Part shown: positions 37,416-45,123 of the stretch, one piece after another
Position numbering within the stretch: the stretch's first letter is position 1
How the letters are laid out: the number at the start of each line of letters is the position of its first letter
Source: Methanobrevibacter sp.
Lineage (GTDB): Archaea > Methanobacteriota > Methanobacteria > Methanobacteriales > Methanobacteriaceae
Reading direction: 5' to 3'
DNA length: 53,090 nucleotides
Assembly: GCA_017652345.1 (NCBI GenBank)
Contig: JAGCBE010000528.1
Coordinates: forward strand, 1 to 53,090
Notes under the pieces: model-generated
The model's database searches: none
The model's input: only the letters and a program-made list of their open reading frames with translations
Told to the model about the DNA's origin: nothing
Made by a program: the position numbers and the translations under genes

Positions 37416-38192
37416 TTACTTTCCTTTTGCCTTTTCTTCAGTGAACCACTTTCTTTCTTTAAACTCGGATTGTTTTCCTTTGTTATATCCACTTACAGGA
37501 CGAAAATACATATTTCGACTATTGCTTCGCATTTGCGTTGTTTCATTTAGTCTGTCTAGGTGGTTCTTAAACATTCCAAACTTTCTTTTAAGCTTGAATT
37601 TTGGGTCGCCATCATAAATAAAATGTCCAAATTTTAAACAATCAGAGCTAGCGAGTCTAATTCTATAAATCTTGCCATTCTTTGTTATATTCTTTGTTTC
37701 TGAACATATTTTATTATGTTTAAGAAGAGCTAAAACGCTTTTCATAACTGGCATATATCCCGTTATTTCTGCATAAAGATTATTTTTATGTAGTCCATCA
37801 TAATAAAATGTACCATCAGCATCAAACAATCCCCTTACAAAATCTTTTGAAACCCCATCTTGCATTAAATCTATATTTATCAATCCTCTTTTTTCTTTTT
37901 TTAAAGATAATTGGTATTTATCTAAACACTTTTTCATCTTCCAAGACCGAATTTCAAAACCACAAGCTGGATATTTCCCCATGGACATATATTCTTTTAT
38001 AGGTTTACTTATACATTTTATAAAACTTCTAAACATTATCAAGATATCCTTATCTTTTTGTGCACAAGCAATCCGTATTTTATTTTCAGATGTACAATTT
38101 CCATCTCCATATAAATACCCTATCCAGTACGCAGATTCATTATTCACTTCATTAAAAACATTTTCATCCAATTCATATTTTCTTTTAAACAT
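37416..38192 (-). CDS. Intron-encoded LAGLIDADG homing endonuclease, in frame with exon 2
   Basis: The 258-codon frame starts inside the intron (ATG 38190-38192 behind TAAGGATAT). It has two LAGLIDADG-type motifs, YWIGYLYGDG (22-31) and FVRGLFDADG (118-127), so a monomeric enzyme is expected. The first 228 residues are intronic. Translation of unspliced RNA continues through exon 2, adding the 30-residue glycyl-radical tail. The 3' end of the intronic part also encodes the ribozyme elements P7, P3 and P8. Confidence 0.88.
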   Translation of the reverse strand: MFKRKYELDENVFNEVNNESAYWIGYLYGDGNCTSENKIRIACAQKDKDILIMFRSFIKCISKPIKEYMSMGKYPACGFEIRSWKMKKCLDKYQLSLKKEKRGLINIDLMQDGVSKDFVRGLFDADGTFYYDGLHKNNLYAEITGYMPVMKSVLALLKHNKICSETKNITKNGKIYRIRLASSDCLKFGHFIYDGDPKFKLKRKFGMFKNHLDRLNETTQMRSNSRNMYFRPVSGYNKGKQSEFKERKWFTEEKAKGK

Positions 38193-38373
38193 TTTTTATA
38201 TCCTTACAGATAAGTCTTCCGACTCTAACCTTCCTAATCATCTGCTATTTAGCTTTCTGATTACTATTAGAAACAATTTTACATGGGCTATTTCGTCAAC
38301 CCATAACTCTTGTCCAGCACTCAACTGGCTGCCTTAATTCTTTATTGTTTTCTAAAATATCTTTGTCTGTCAT
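37416..38373 (-). CDS. NrdD glycyl-radical-domain-like mini-protein, split by a group I intron
   Basis: Exon 1 (38299-38373) encodes MTDKDILENNKELRQPVECW plus TRVMG. Exon 2 (37416-37508) encodes YFRPVSGYNKGKQSEFKERK and ten more residues. Spliced, the 55-residue product matches the C-terminal glycyl-radical segment of anaerobic ribonucleotide reductase (RV.GY.RPV..N.GK..EF..R). It resembles small stand-alone phage versions. Gly25, the last exon-1 codon, is the radical-glycine equivalent. It may repair or mimic a glycyl-radical enzyme, but catalytic domains are absent, so function is open. Confidence 0.8.
37509..38298 (-). ncRNA. Group I intron (790 nt) with LAGLIDADG gene
   Basis: The 5' exon end ATGGGT pairs with GCCCAT (38283-38288), leaving the required U-G at the splice site (P1). 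AAATA beside it can pair with exon-2 TATTT (P10). TTGTTTC (38270-38276) pairs with GAAACAA (37538-37544) (P3). P4 TAATC/GATTA and P5 GCT-AAAT-AGC follow, and AGTC-GGAA-GACT sits in the P6 region. P7 is AGACTA (37548-37553) with TAGTC (37517-37521), around P8 CGC-AAAT-GCG (37528-37537). The intron ends in G. The endonuclease gene occupies the P6-P7 interval. Confidence 0.88.
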
Positions 38374-38412
38374 TTTTTTCTCCTTGTTAAGTTATTTATA
38401 TCCACATTTTGT

Positions 38413-38441
38413 ATTATATGTTAAAATGCAAGCAAAATCAA
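38413..38441 (-). promoter_or_regulatory. Promoter of the intron-containing gene and lysis region
   Basis: TTGATT (38436-38441), 17 bases and TATAAT (38413-38418), followed by AAGGAG at the exon-1 start. The -35 overlaps the stop of the upstream mini-ORF. Confidence 0.7.
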
Positions 38442-38509
38442 ATTATCCTCCAACATTCACAAAGTGTTCTGCTCTTTTCGTTTTTTGATAAGATTTCGTT
38501 ATCTGTCAT
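38438..38509 (-). CDS. 23-aa partial duplicate of the NrdD-like exon 1
   Basis: ATG 38507-38509 directly follows the TAA of the fibre gene (TAAATG) behind TTGGAGGA. The peptide MTDNEILSKNEKSRTLCECW parallels exon 1 (MTDKDILENNKELRQPVECW), then ends RII before the glycine. It is either a decayed duplicate or a micro-gene. The TTGGAGGATAA segment occurs at both ends of it. Confidence 0.5.
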   Translation of the reverse strand: MTDNEILSKNEKSRTLCECWRII

Positions 38510-39460
38510 TTATCCTCCAATACACGGCCAGAAAATTGCACTAACCAAGTTTGTATAAGTTACTACATATCCTTTTGGAATAGGAATCCAAGAACACTGT
38601 TCCTGTCTACCATAATCACCACCATTCCACGTATGGTCAAATATAACCAAATTCCCTGCTCTAACAATTGCATTTTCGCTCTCTTTATATCTTATCTTAA
38701 GCCAACCATTTGCAGTTGTTGTAGACCCACTTGAAAATAAATATCCAGCATTGTAATCTGGCATTATATTGTTATCCAAAGAAGCCTTTGTTGTAGGTGC
38801 GTTCTTAAAATTGTTTACCCAAGCAGTTGTTGCCACTTTTGTTGTATTGTCAGTTGCAGAACTCGGTGTTGTAGAACTTGCAGAATTTCCCAAAAAAACA
38901 GGACCACTAAAGGTCTTACTTCCTGTTATTGTTTCAGAACCGGCCTTATGTACACACAAAGCATCAGCCGTCGCTATTTTGGCATCCACTTCACTCTCTG
39001 TCGGGGTATCTTTCACCCAAGTAGTTCCAATAATCCCGCTCTTGTCTATCCATTGTTCATTTGCTACATCATAAGTCTTGTTATTTATAAAATCATCATA
39101 ATTTTCTTGAATTGTAGAGCGAAGTATATTTGTATCACCATTACTATCAGTGAACCACAATCTAGCCCCCAAAGGATAGCCACCTATACCAACAGCAGTC
39201 GTCTGGTCAAATGTAAATGTTCCTCCAGCTTGGTAAAAATAATCGTATGTCGTTGTTAAATACCCCAACCCATTGAAGTCTTTTCTTTCGGGTGGTAATC
39301 CACCATCATCTGGGTCAAGGGATGTAATTGCAGGAAAACCATTAGTTAAATCAGCCAACTGAGGATTTGAAGCATCAGTATTCGTAACAGGAATAGTATT
39401 CTTTTCCCCAGATTCTGCAAAAGGTTTTGAAAGCAATGTAGGTTGTGTTAATGTTTGCAT
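38510..39460 (-). CDS. Tail fibre / baseplate-attached fibre (316 aa)
   Basis: The N-terminus (PFAESGEKNTIPVTNTDAS, DPDDGGLPPERKDFNGLGY) is the attachment region found in many proteobacterial phage fibres. It contains YPLGARLWFTDSNGDT, then a repeat-free stalk, TETITGSKTFSG-like linker (SETITGSKTFSGPVF) and a C-terminal beta domain (YVVTYTNLVSAIFWPCIGG). It follows the baseplate genes, so it likely anchors other fibres. Confidence 0.8.
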   Translation of the reverse strand: MQTLTQPTLLSKPFAESGEKNTIPVTNTDASNPQLADLTNGFPAITSLDPDDGGLPPERKDFNGLGYLTTTYDYFYQAGGTFTFDQTTAVGIGGYPLGARLWFTDSNGDTNILRSTIQENYDDFINNKTYDVANEQWIDKSGIIGTTWVKDTPTESEVDAKIATADALCVHKAGSETITGSKTFSGPVFLGNSASSTTPSSATDNTTKVATTAWVNNFKNAPTTKASLDNNIMPDYNAGYLFSSGSTTTANGWLKIRYKESENAIVRAGNLVIFDHTWNGGDYGRQEQCSWIPIPKGYVVTYTNLVSAIFWPCIGG

Positions 39461-39483
39461 TTTATTCTCTCCTTATCTATATT

Positions 39484-40812
39484 CTACCGATAAAACGGAC
39501 CATTGTCAAACGGTGTCCACGGTTCATCCCCATCAATCTGCACATCAAATCCGAAATACTTTCCAGGTTCAAGATATTCAAAACTTGTTAATACCCCAGT
39601 AGGATGTGGATTTAATGTTTCAATAATCGCTTTCTGTATTTTATTCATATAAAAACGAAATACATATCTAATTTCCATTACATCATATTCTAAACAATAG
39701 CATTTTCCACCATAAATAAATTGTAACATATTGTTTATAGAAGCTATACTAGCATTACCAATATATCTCATGGCGGTTAATTGTAATACTTGACGATACA
39801 AATTATCCATCTGTTCGGCGGTAAAACTAACTCCGTCAATAATCTGGGCACCACCAAGGTAATAACTTATACCATTATAAACAAATGTTCTCCCGACATT
39901 TAATATCTTCCCCCACACATCTAATCCATATCCTGTTGCTGTTTCTAAATTAAACACAGTCTCATACCAATTCTTTACAAATTCAGAATCATCAAATAAT
40001 GTATTCAACCCACTTGCTAGATTTTTTAAAACAGGACTGTTTGCATATTGGCTTATTAACATAGCATCTGTTTGTTTCATTATTTCAATGGTAATTCCAT
40101 TAAAAACGAAAGGCATTAATAACAAATCTTTTCCACCAATGTAACTATTCGTAAACGGATTATATTTTATTTCATTAGAAAAATAAAAATCGGTAAACAC
40201 ACCATTCGTATAAACCAAATATACTCCACCGCCTTTATTCTCTTTTAATATCAATGCATTAGAAATTCCATTTATAAATAATGGCTCACCATTAGAATTA
40301 AATCCTTTGGGGATAATGCCAGAAATCCCAGGGAAGATATAATTTACATCTCCAATATATCCATACCCATCAAAAACTTCTAATATCTTTGTCGCAACAC
40401 CATTTGTTCTTTGATAGTTCGCAAAAGGTAATGACCATTTTTGCAAAGGTATAACCCATACTCCATCTTTATTCTCACTATATTTTATTACATTATTTCC
40501 TGTATCATACCACACAGAATATCCAGAACCCGGTGTTTCTATACCAGAACAACATTCAGACTTTGCGGCTCTATATCCATAATGACCAATAGAATTGCTT
40601 AATAACATATATTCGCCAGTAGCAGAACCAATCGTACCAGAATGAAAAGCAACATCAGTAGATATATCAACTTCATCAAATTTTAATGTAACGCCATCAT
40701 CTTCAAAACCATTAGGAATATAAACTTTTGACCCACTTCTAAGTGTAATAACACCTTCTATTAAGTCAATGTTTATATTTCCAAGTTTTGTTAATTCAAG
40801 TTCTTTTTTCAT
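39484..40812 (-). CDS. DUF2612-type baseplate protein fused to a fibre-type module (442 aa)
   Basis: The C-terminal part (LFDDSEFVKNWYETVFNLETATGYGLDVWGKILNVGR) is a DUF2612-like baseplate domain, usually a stand-alone protein of about 200 residues. The N-terminal 260 residues contain a module shared with the C-terminus of the giant fibre: GSKVYIPNG, FDEVDISTDVAF, YSVWYDTGNNVIK, FDGYGYIGDVNYIFPGISG. The fusion probably places a receptor-type or structural beta domain on the baseplate rim. Confidence 0.75.
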   Translation of the reverse strand: MKKELELTKLGNINIDLIEGVITLRSGSKVYIPNGFEDDGVTLKFDEVDISTDVAFHSGTIGSATGEYMLLSNSIGHYGYRAAKSECCSGIETPGSGYSVWYDTGNNVIKYSENKDGVWVIPLQKWSLPFANYQRTNGVATKILEVFDGYGYIGDVNYIFPGISGIIPKGFNSNGEPLFINGISNALILKENKGGGVYLVYTNGVFTDFYFSNEIKYNPFTNSYIGGKDLLLMPFVFNGITIEIMKQTDAMLISQYANSPVLKNLASGLNTLFDDSEFVKNWYETVFNLETATGYGLDVWGKILNVGRTFVYNGISYYLGGAQIIDGVSFTAEQMDNLYRQVLQLTAMRYIGNASIASINNMLQFIYGGKCYCLEYDVMEIRYVFRFYMNKIQKAIIETLNPHPTGVLTSFEYLEPGKYFGFDVQIDGDEPWTPFDNGPFYR

Positions 40813-42074
40813 TATGAACCATCCACTTCAACGATAATTTGAGTTCCTGGGACACTAGCTGTCGGTCTATCCCCAACAACGGGTAACAAATTCATATTAA
40901 ACTCTAATGAGTTATTCCACGGCCCAGTGCTCACATCTGACACCCCAACAGACAAGATATTTACACCAAACTTTATCAATGATGCCAAAAATCTGCTAGC
41001 ATATATTGTTTCACCAATACTTATCTTTTTAGAACCGTCTAGTCCATTGAAGTTGTCCCATATAGCTTGTTTTATTTCTAATTTTGTTTCATTAGATACC
41101 GCTTCTGCCAAATCTATATGCACATACACATTTTGGTTCGTCGGATTATCATAACTATAGTTATAACTAACGCCAGTTGCATTATCATAATAAGTGCAAC
41201 TTTGTGAACCGTTTGTATCACATCCTGCAGATTTATTATCATACAAAACCCTCGCAACATCATCAGCAGATACCGCGCTATTTACACAAACCCATATAGA
41301 GTGCGGTTTTAATGTAACGCCACTTACAGTTACGGTATTCCCTGTCGGGTTTTCCCATAACTTATAATCTTCTATACCAGATAGGTTAGCTATACCAGCT
41401 TGGACCGCCGCCAACGACCCAGTCGCCTGTAAAGCAAGCGAATCAACACGTCTTTGTTCAAATGCGTTTCTACTTTCTTCTAATAATCCAACAGTACCAG
41501 ATGAAATATTGTTTACAGTATCCCATCCAACAATTGCTTGATAAACAGAATTTACAGTATTAGCACCGCACGGTATCGGCCCCAACTCTTTTGCCCTAAA
41601 CACCAAATCAATATACCCAGACGTTGTATAGGTCGTTACTCCTCCACTTATTACAGGATTACCTATAGTTCCCCCAACAACACATTCAAATATATCACCA
41701 TTCGTAGATTGAGCTAATGCTGGATTTCCGTCAGATATGCCATTTAAGACCGTTCCATTTACACCAGTACATCTACATGTTACAATGCTATGCGTTGCAC
41801 TCTTTCTTTGAATAAAATATAAATTAGCCAACGCATCTTGAAAAATACCAGTGGCGGTCTTTGGGTCAAACTGATTAGATAAATATAACAAAACGCTATT
41901 AGAAGCCTGTTTTAGTTGAGCCAAACTATCAATTAACACCCCTTGAGGTGTGGCATCATCCAAGCTTAAATCGGAACCAAAAGCATTAACAAATATACCT
42001 TGAATATCCGATTTTATTTCATCTGTTGTTGGGGAAATAATCCCATTTTCTGTAATTGTTAAATTTGCAGTCAT
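40812..42074 (-). CDS. Baseplate J-like wedge protein
   Basis: The 420-residue protein has the J-family features: an N-terminal helical/beta start (TTDEIKSDIQGIFVNAFG, PQGVLIDSLAQLKQASN), GYIDLVFRAKELGPIPCGANTV in the middle, and a C-terminal beta region. It forms part of the baseplate wedge and attaches fibres. Neighbouring genes overlap by one base on each side. Confidence 0.85.
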   Translation of the reverse strand: MTANLTITENGIISPTTDEIKSDIQGIFVNAFGSDLSLDDATPQGVLIDSLAQLKQASNSVLLYLSNQFDPKTATGIFQDALANLYFIQRKSATHSIVTCRCTGVNGTVLNGISDGNPALAQSTNGDIFECVVGGTIGNPVISGGVTTYTTSGYIDLVFRAKELGPIPCGANTVNSVYQAIVGWDTVNNISSGTVGLLEESRNAFEQRRVDSLALQATGSLAAVQAGIANLSGIEDYKLWENPTGNTVTVSGVTLKPHSIWVCVNSAVSADDVARVLYDNKSAGCDTNGSQSCTYYDNATGVSYNYSYDNPTNQNVYVHIDLAEAVSNETKLEIKQAIWDNFNGLDGSKKISIGETIYASRFLASLIKFGVNILSVGVSDVSTGPWNNSLEFNMNLLPVVGDRPTASVPGTQIIVEVDGS

Positions 42075-42412
42075 TACCTCACCTCTATTGTTTCGCCTTC
42101 GTCTGTTGTTACATAAATAGTTACATCCAATTCTCTATCTTTAATCTGATTAAACGTAACCATAGAATCAAATACACCATCAATTAAATTCGCCTGTTTT
42201 CTCATTTCAAAACTCAAAACGCCCCTTAGCCTTTCGGGCTCGCCATAATTAACCCCTCTATCTTCATCCATTGGCAATTCTCCAAGCCAAACCCTAACAG
42301 ACGAAGCAACATCTTGCGCTATGCGGTCATTGCCACTTTTTAAACCAATGTTTTTAGTGTCTTTATCAACACCAATATCCCAAGTTTTATTGTCTAGCGA
42401 CCACGTTAACAT
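42074..42412 (-). CDS. gp25/W-like baseplate wedge protein
   Basis: The 112 residues show the gp25-like pattern: WDIGVDKDTKNIGLKSGNDRIAQDVASSVRVWLGELPMDEDRGVNY, then a C-terminal beta-hairpin (VTIYVTTDEGETIEV). In other phages it links wedge to sheath. It precedes the J-like gene, the standard order. Confidence 0.82.
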   Translation of the reverse strand: MLTWSLDNKTWDIGVDKDTKNIGLKSGNDRIAQDVASSVRVWLGELPMDEDRGVNYGEPERLRGVLSFEMRKQANLIDGVFDSMVTFNQIKDRELDVTIYVTTDEGETIEVR

Positions 42413-42431
42413 TCCAATTCTCCTTTATCTT

Positions 42432-42461
42432 ATGATACCAAAAACACCACATATTAGTCAA
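42432..42461 (-). promoter_or_regulatory. Weak promoter-like element before the wedge gene
   Basis: TTGACT (42456-42461), 18 bases and TATCAT (42432-42437). It is less convincing than the others but lies in one of the few intergenic gaps of the tail region. Confidence 0.45.
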
Positions 42462-42465
42462 ATTA

Positions 42466-43098
42466 CTAAAGTGTTTTTGTTACCACACTTCCATCTGCAA
42501 TATATCCTACAGTAGTTCCATTTGGTTGTCCATTATTTGTTACTTTACTTCCAATCATAGCAACCCCAACACCATTCTCACCCCCAAGATTTATTGTTGT
42601 TGCATTTACCGTTGCATTTTCCGCATTTAAAGTTATTGTCCCCGTACTGGTAATTGTAATTCCATTTTCATTAAATTCAACAAATTGTGTTGGTGTTATA
42701 TTTAATCCATTCAATCCGCCAAGATAAATACCATCAGATGTATTATATTTTGAGTTAGTACCAACAACCCCAGCCTCAACCATAGATGTATCTTTTTTAC
42801 AAATCAATAATAATCCAATATCCCCAACAACGGGTTTAGCAATTATAGCATTTTCACCAAACTGCCACTTAATATATCTTATGCCATAAAGAGGGACTTC
42901 ATCAATGGGTTCTTTATCCGGGTTTACATTTTTTATAATTGGTATAACATCAATGGTTCCAGTTTCATTTACACCAACGACCCTTACAATATCAATAGTA
43001 TTTACTCTTGATTCTATTTGGGTGCGAATAATATATAACAACGCACTCATATCATCCACTAATGTTTCTGATGTAAACCCTTGTTTTATGCCACTCAT
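42466..43098 (-). CDS. Baseplate spike, Gp138 N-terminal-type
   Basis: The start is MSGIKQGFTS (ATG 43096-43098), overlapping the upstream TGA. The 210 residues contain an OB-like N-terminal domain (VRVVGVNETGTIDVIPIIKNV, WQFGENAIIAKPVVGDIGLLLIC) characteristic of Gp138-type spikes. A repetitive beta tail (GITITSTGTITLNAENATVNATTINLGG) that should form a triple-stranded needle follows. It punctures the outer membrane. Confidence 0.85.
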   Translation of the reverse strand: MSGIKQGFTSETLVDDMSALLYIIRTQIESRVNTIDIVRVVGVNETGTIDVIPIIKNVNPDKEPIDEVPLYGIRYIKWQFGENAIIAKPVVGDIGLLLICKKDTSMVEAGVVGTNSKYNTSDGIYLGGLNGLNITPTQFVEFNENGITITSTGTITLNAENATVNATTINLGGENGVGVAMIGSKVTNNGQPNGTTVGYIADGSVVTKTL

Positions 43099-44015
43099 AC
43101 GCTTGGTGCCCCCTCTATCGTTGCCTGCCACTTCCCATTTGGTGTTCTTGATTGTAAATTATAGGTTATTTTCGTAACAAACCATGAACCATTAGCATAG
43201 GTAATTTCACTTCCAGAGATTCTAAATTTATCATTTATTTTAATCCCACTAAAATCATCGGTGGTTATTTGAAGTAGCCTATTCTTATAACTAGGATAAC
43301 CTATCATATTTGATGGGGTAAACCCCCACATTCTCTCAGAATTTTCTTCTTTTAGATAAAATTCATATCCATCCATCGTTCTAACGGCTTTTATATCATA
43401 CATTTCACTTAACTTACCAACCCTTATACCCAAGCCTTCATCATTTTCACCTATTGTCTTTCTAGGAACAGGTAAATGTTTTTTTATTCCAATAGAAGTT
43501 GTACATTTAACTCCATATTGTGCACATACGGCTTCACATACAGATTCTAAAGATATGGCGGCAGATTCACCAGAAAATGAAATTGGAGGGAGTTTCAAAC
43601 TGTTTTCGTATGCCGCCATAGAGGATTCTATCTGAATATAACATTCCGGGGCTGTTTGATAAACAGGAACAGCCTCATTTATACAACCCTCAAAGAGTTT
43701 TATATAACCACTTCCATTATCAACCCATACTCTTACCCTCTTAGTATAGTCAATCTCCAGCTCATCTCTCAGCAATACAGTGGTTATAGCATCTAAATGT
43801 TCTTTACTTACACCATATATTTTTATAGTCGCATTTGGTCCAATAGGACTTATAACATTCTTAAATACCATATCAACCTTGAAATCATCAAATATTAGTT
43901 GAGATTTTGGTGTTAGTTGTCCCATATTACCCCAGATAAAAGTACTAGCTAACGCACTCGGATAAGTCGTTTCATTAAAGATAACCTCTACTTTTATCTT
44001 CTTATTACTGAACAT
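43095..44015 (-). CDS. Baseplate hub protein (306 aa)
   Basis: A beta-rich N-terminal half (FDDFKVDMVFKNVISPIGPNATIKIYGV) is followed by GLGIRVGKLSEMYDIKAVRTMDGYEFYLK and a C-terminal barrel (FSGIKINDKFRISG). The arrangement resembles hub proteins next to Gp138 spikes (gp44/gp27-like). The gene order hub, spike, wedge supports this. Confidence 0.7.
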   Translation of the reverse strand: MFSNKKIKVEVIFNETTYPSALASTFIWGNMGQLTPKSQLIFDDFKVDMVFKNVISPIGPNATIKIYGVSKEHLDAITTVLLRDELEIDYTKRVRVWVDNGSGYIKLFEGCINEAVPVYQTAPECYIQIESSMAAYENSLKLPPISFSGESAAISLESVCEAVCAQYGVKCTTSIGIKKHLPVPRKTIGENDEGLGIRVGKLSEMYDIKAVRTMDGYEFYLKEENSERMWGFTPSNMIGYPSYKNRLLQITTDDFSGIKINDKFRISGSEITYANGSWFVTKITYNLQSRTPNGKWQATIEGAPSV

Positions 44016-44298
44016 ACGTTAAGAACCACCTCTCATCAAATCCAGTGTAATACGGGTCATCAAAACCTTGCGTATCAACAAATTTTAATTGCCCTTTAAA
44101 ACCAAGATATTCGTGTTCAACCATATTTACGCCATTTAAACATATCTTGCCCCGAAATAATGTCTTATCATCAACAATTAAATCCATATACACATATCTA
44201 AATCTTAAATACAAATGTATTTCACATTCTTGTTCTCCCAGCGTTACGTTAAACACTTGGTCAGGTATCTGTTGAATTGGTATAGTCAATATATCCAT
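44005..44298 (-). CDS. Small baseplate-region beta protein (97 aa)
   Basis: The 97 residues are beta-rich (FNVTLGEQECEIHLYLRFRYVYMDLIVDDKTLFRGKICLNG) and match the small plug/tail-completion proteins found between tape measure and hub genes. It overlaps the hub gene by 11 bases. Confidence 0.65.
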   Translation of the reverse strand: MDILTIPIQQIPDQVFNVTLGEQECEIHLYLRFRYVYMDLIVDDKTLFRGKICLNGVNMVEHEYLGFKGQLKFVDTQGFDDPYYTGFDERWFLTYVQ

Positions 44299-44302
44299 TT
44301 TG

Positions 44303-45112
44303 TCACCCCGTTATTGCTTTTATTAAAATATCGGTATCACTCGGTAATTGAGCATTAACCTTTCCTACAATAGATGTTGCAGTATTGGTCGGATTCTTTG
44401 CAATCTTTTTACTCTTAACACTTCTTTCCATTATTTCTTGAAATGTTAAATACATCAACAACATATTTCTACCAGTATCTTGTTTAAATGTATAATCTAA
44501 TTTTATCAAATTTAAATGTTCTATCGTTTCATACGGCGTTACAACCCTAAATTCCATCGGTACAGACTTTAATTTTGGCTTTATACTCGGTTCATTACTT
44601 CCAAAACCAAATGTTGATTTTAAGGCAGATACTCCAGAATTCCAAGCATCAGATAGCGCATCCGTTATATTTTGTTTTACCCCCTTCTTAACATTATATC
44701 TTGCCAATGGTAATAGCTTTTTAACTTCTGCTAGAGAATCTTGTATTCCATAACCCAAGCCAGCCTTAGCTAATGTTACTTTAATTATCTTTGGCTTTCT
44801 AACCTTATTTACCGACCTAAAAGAACCACCCTCAACAGGGCTACTCGTAATTGAAGTATCTTCTACTTCGTTCATTTCAATAAAAGATGTAAAATCCAAT
44901 ATCTGCCAAGTACTTGGAAATAATCCATAGGTTTGCCCAGCCTTTACCAATAAATCGCTTGCATTTGTTGTGAATCCATCCCAACCATCAAACCACCCCT
45001 TCGTTTTTTCATTTGGTGGGTCTGTTTGTACCCTATACTCAACTTTCCACGTACCTTGAAAAGTTTCCAATAAGTTTGGCAATCTTCCTGTTATATAAGA
45101 TAAAATACTCAT
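44303..45112 (-). CDS. Tail/baseplate protein (269 aa)
   Basis: The protein follows the tape measure gene. It has a WYFDGWDGFTTNA-like N-terminus, a beta core (VEGGSFRSVNKVRKPKIIKVTL) and a basic helical insert. It is probably a baseplate initiator or LysM-less tail-tip protein. I recognise the position rather than a family. Confidence 0.55.
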   Translation of the reverse strand: MSILSYITGRLPNLLETFQGTWKVEYRVQTDPPNEKTKGWFDGWDGFTTNASDLLVKAGQTYGLFPSTWQILDFTSFIEMNEVEDTSITSSPVEGGSFRSVNKVRKPKIIKVTLAKAGLGYGIQDSLAEVKKLLPLARYNVKKGVKQNITDALSDAWNSGVSALKSTFGFGSNEPSIKPKLKSVPMEFRVVTPYETIEHLNLIKLDYTFKQDTGRNMLLMYLTFQEIMERSVKSKKIAKNPTNTATSIVGKVNAQLPSDTDILIKAITG

Positions 45113-45123
45113 TTATACTCTCC

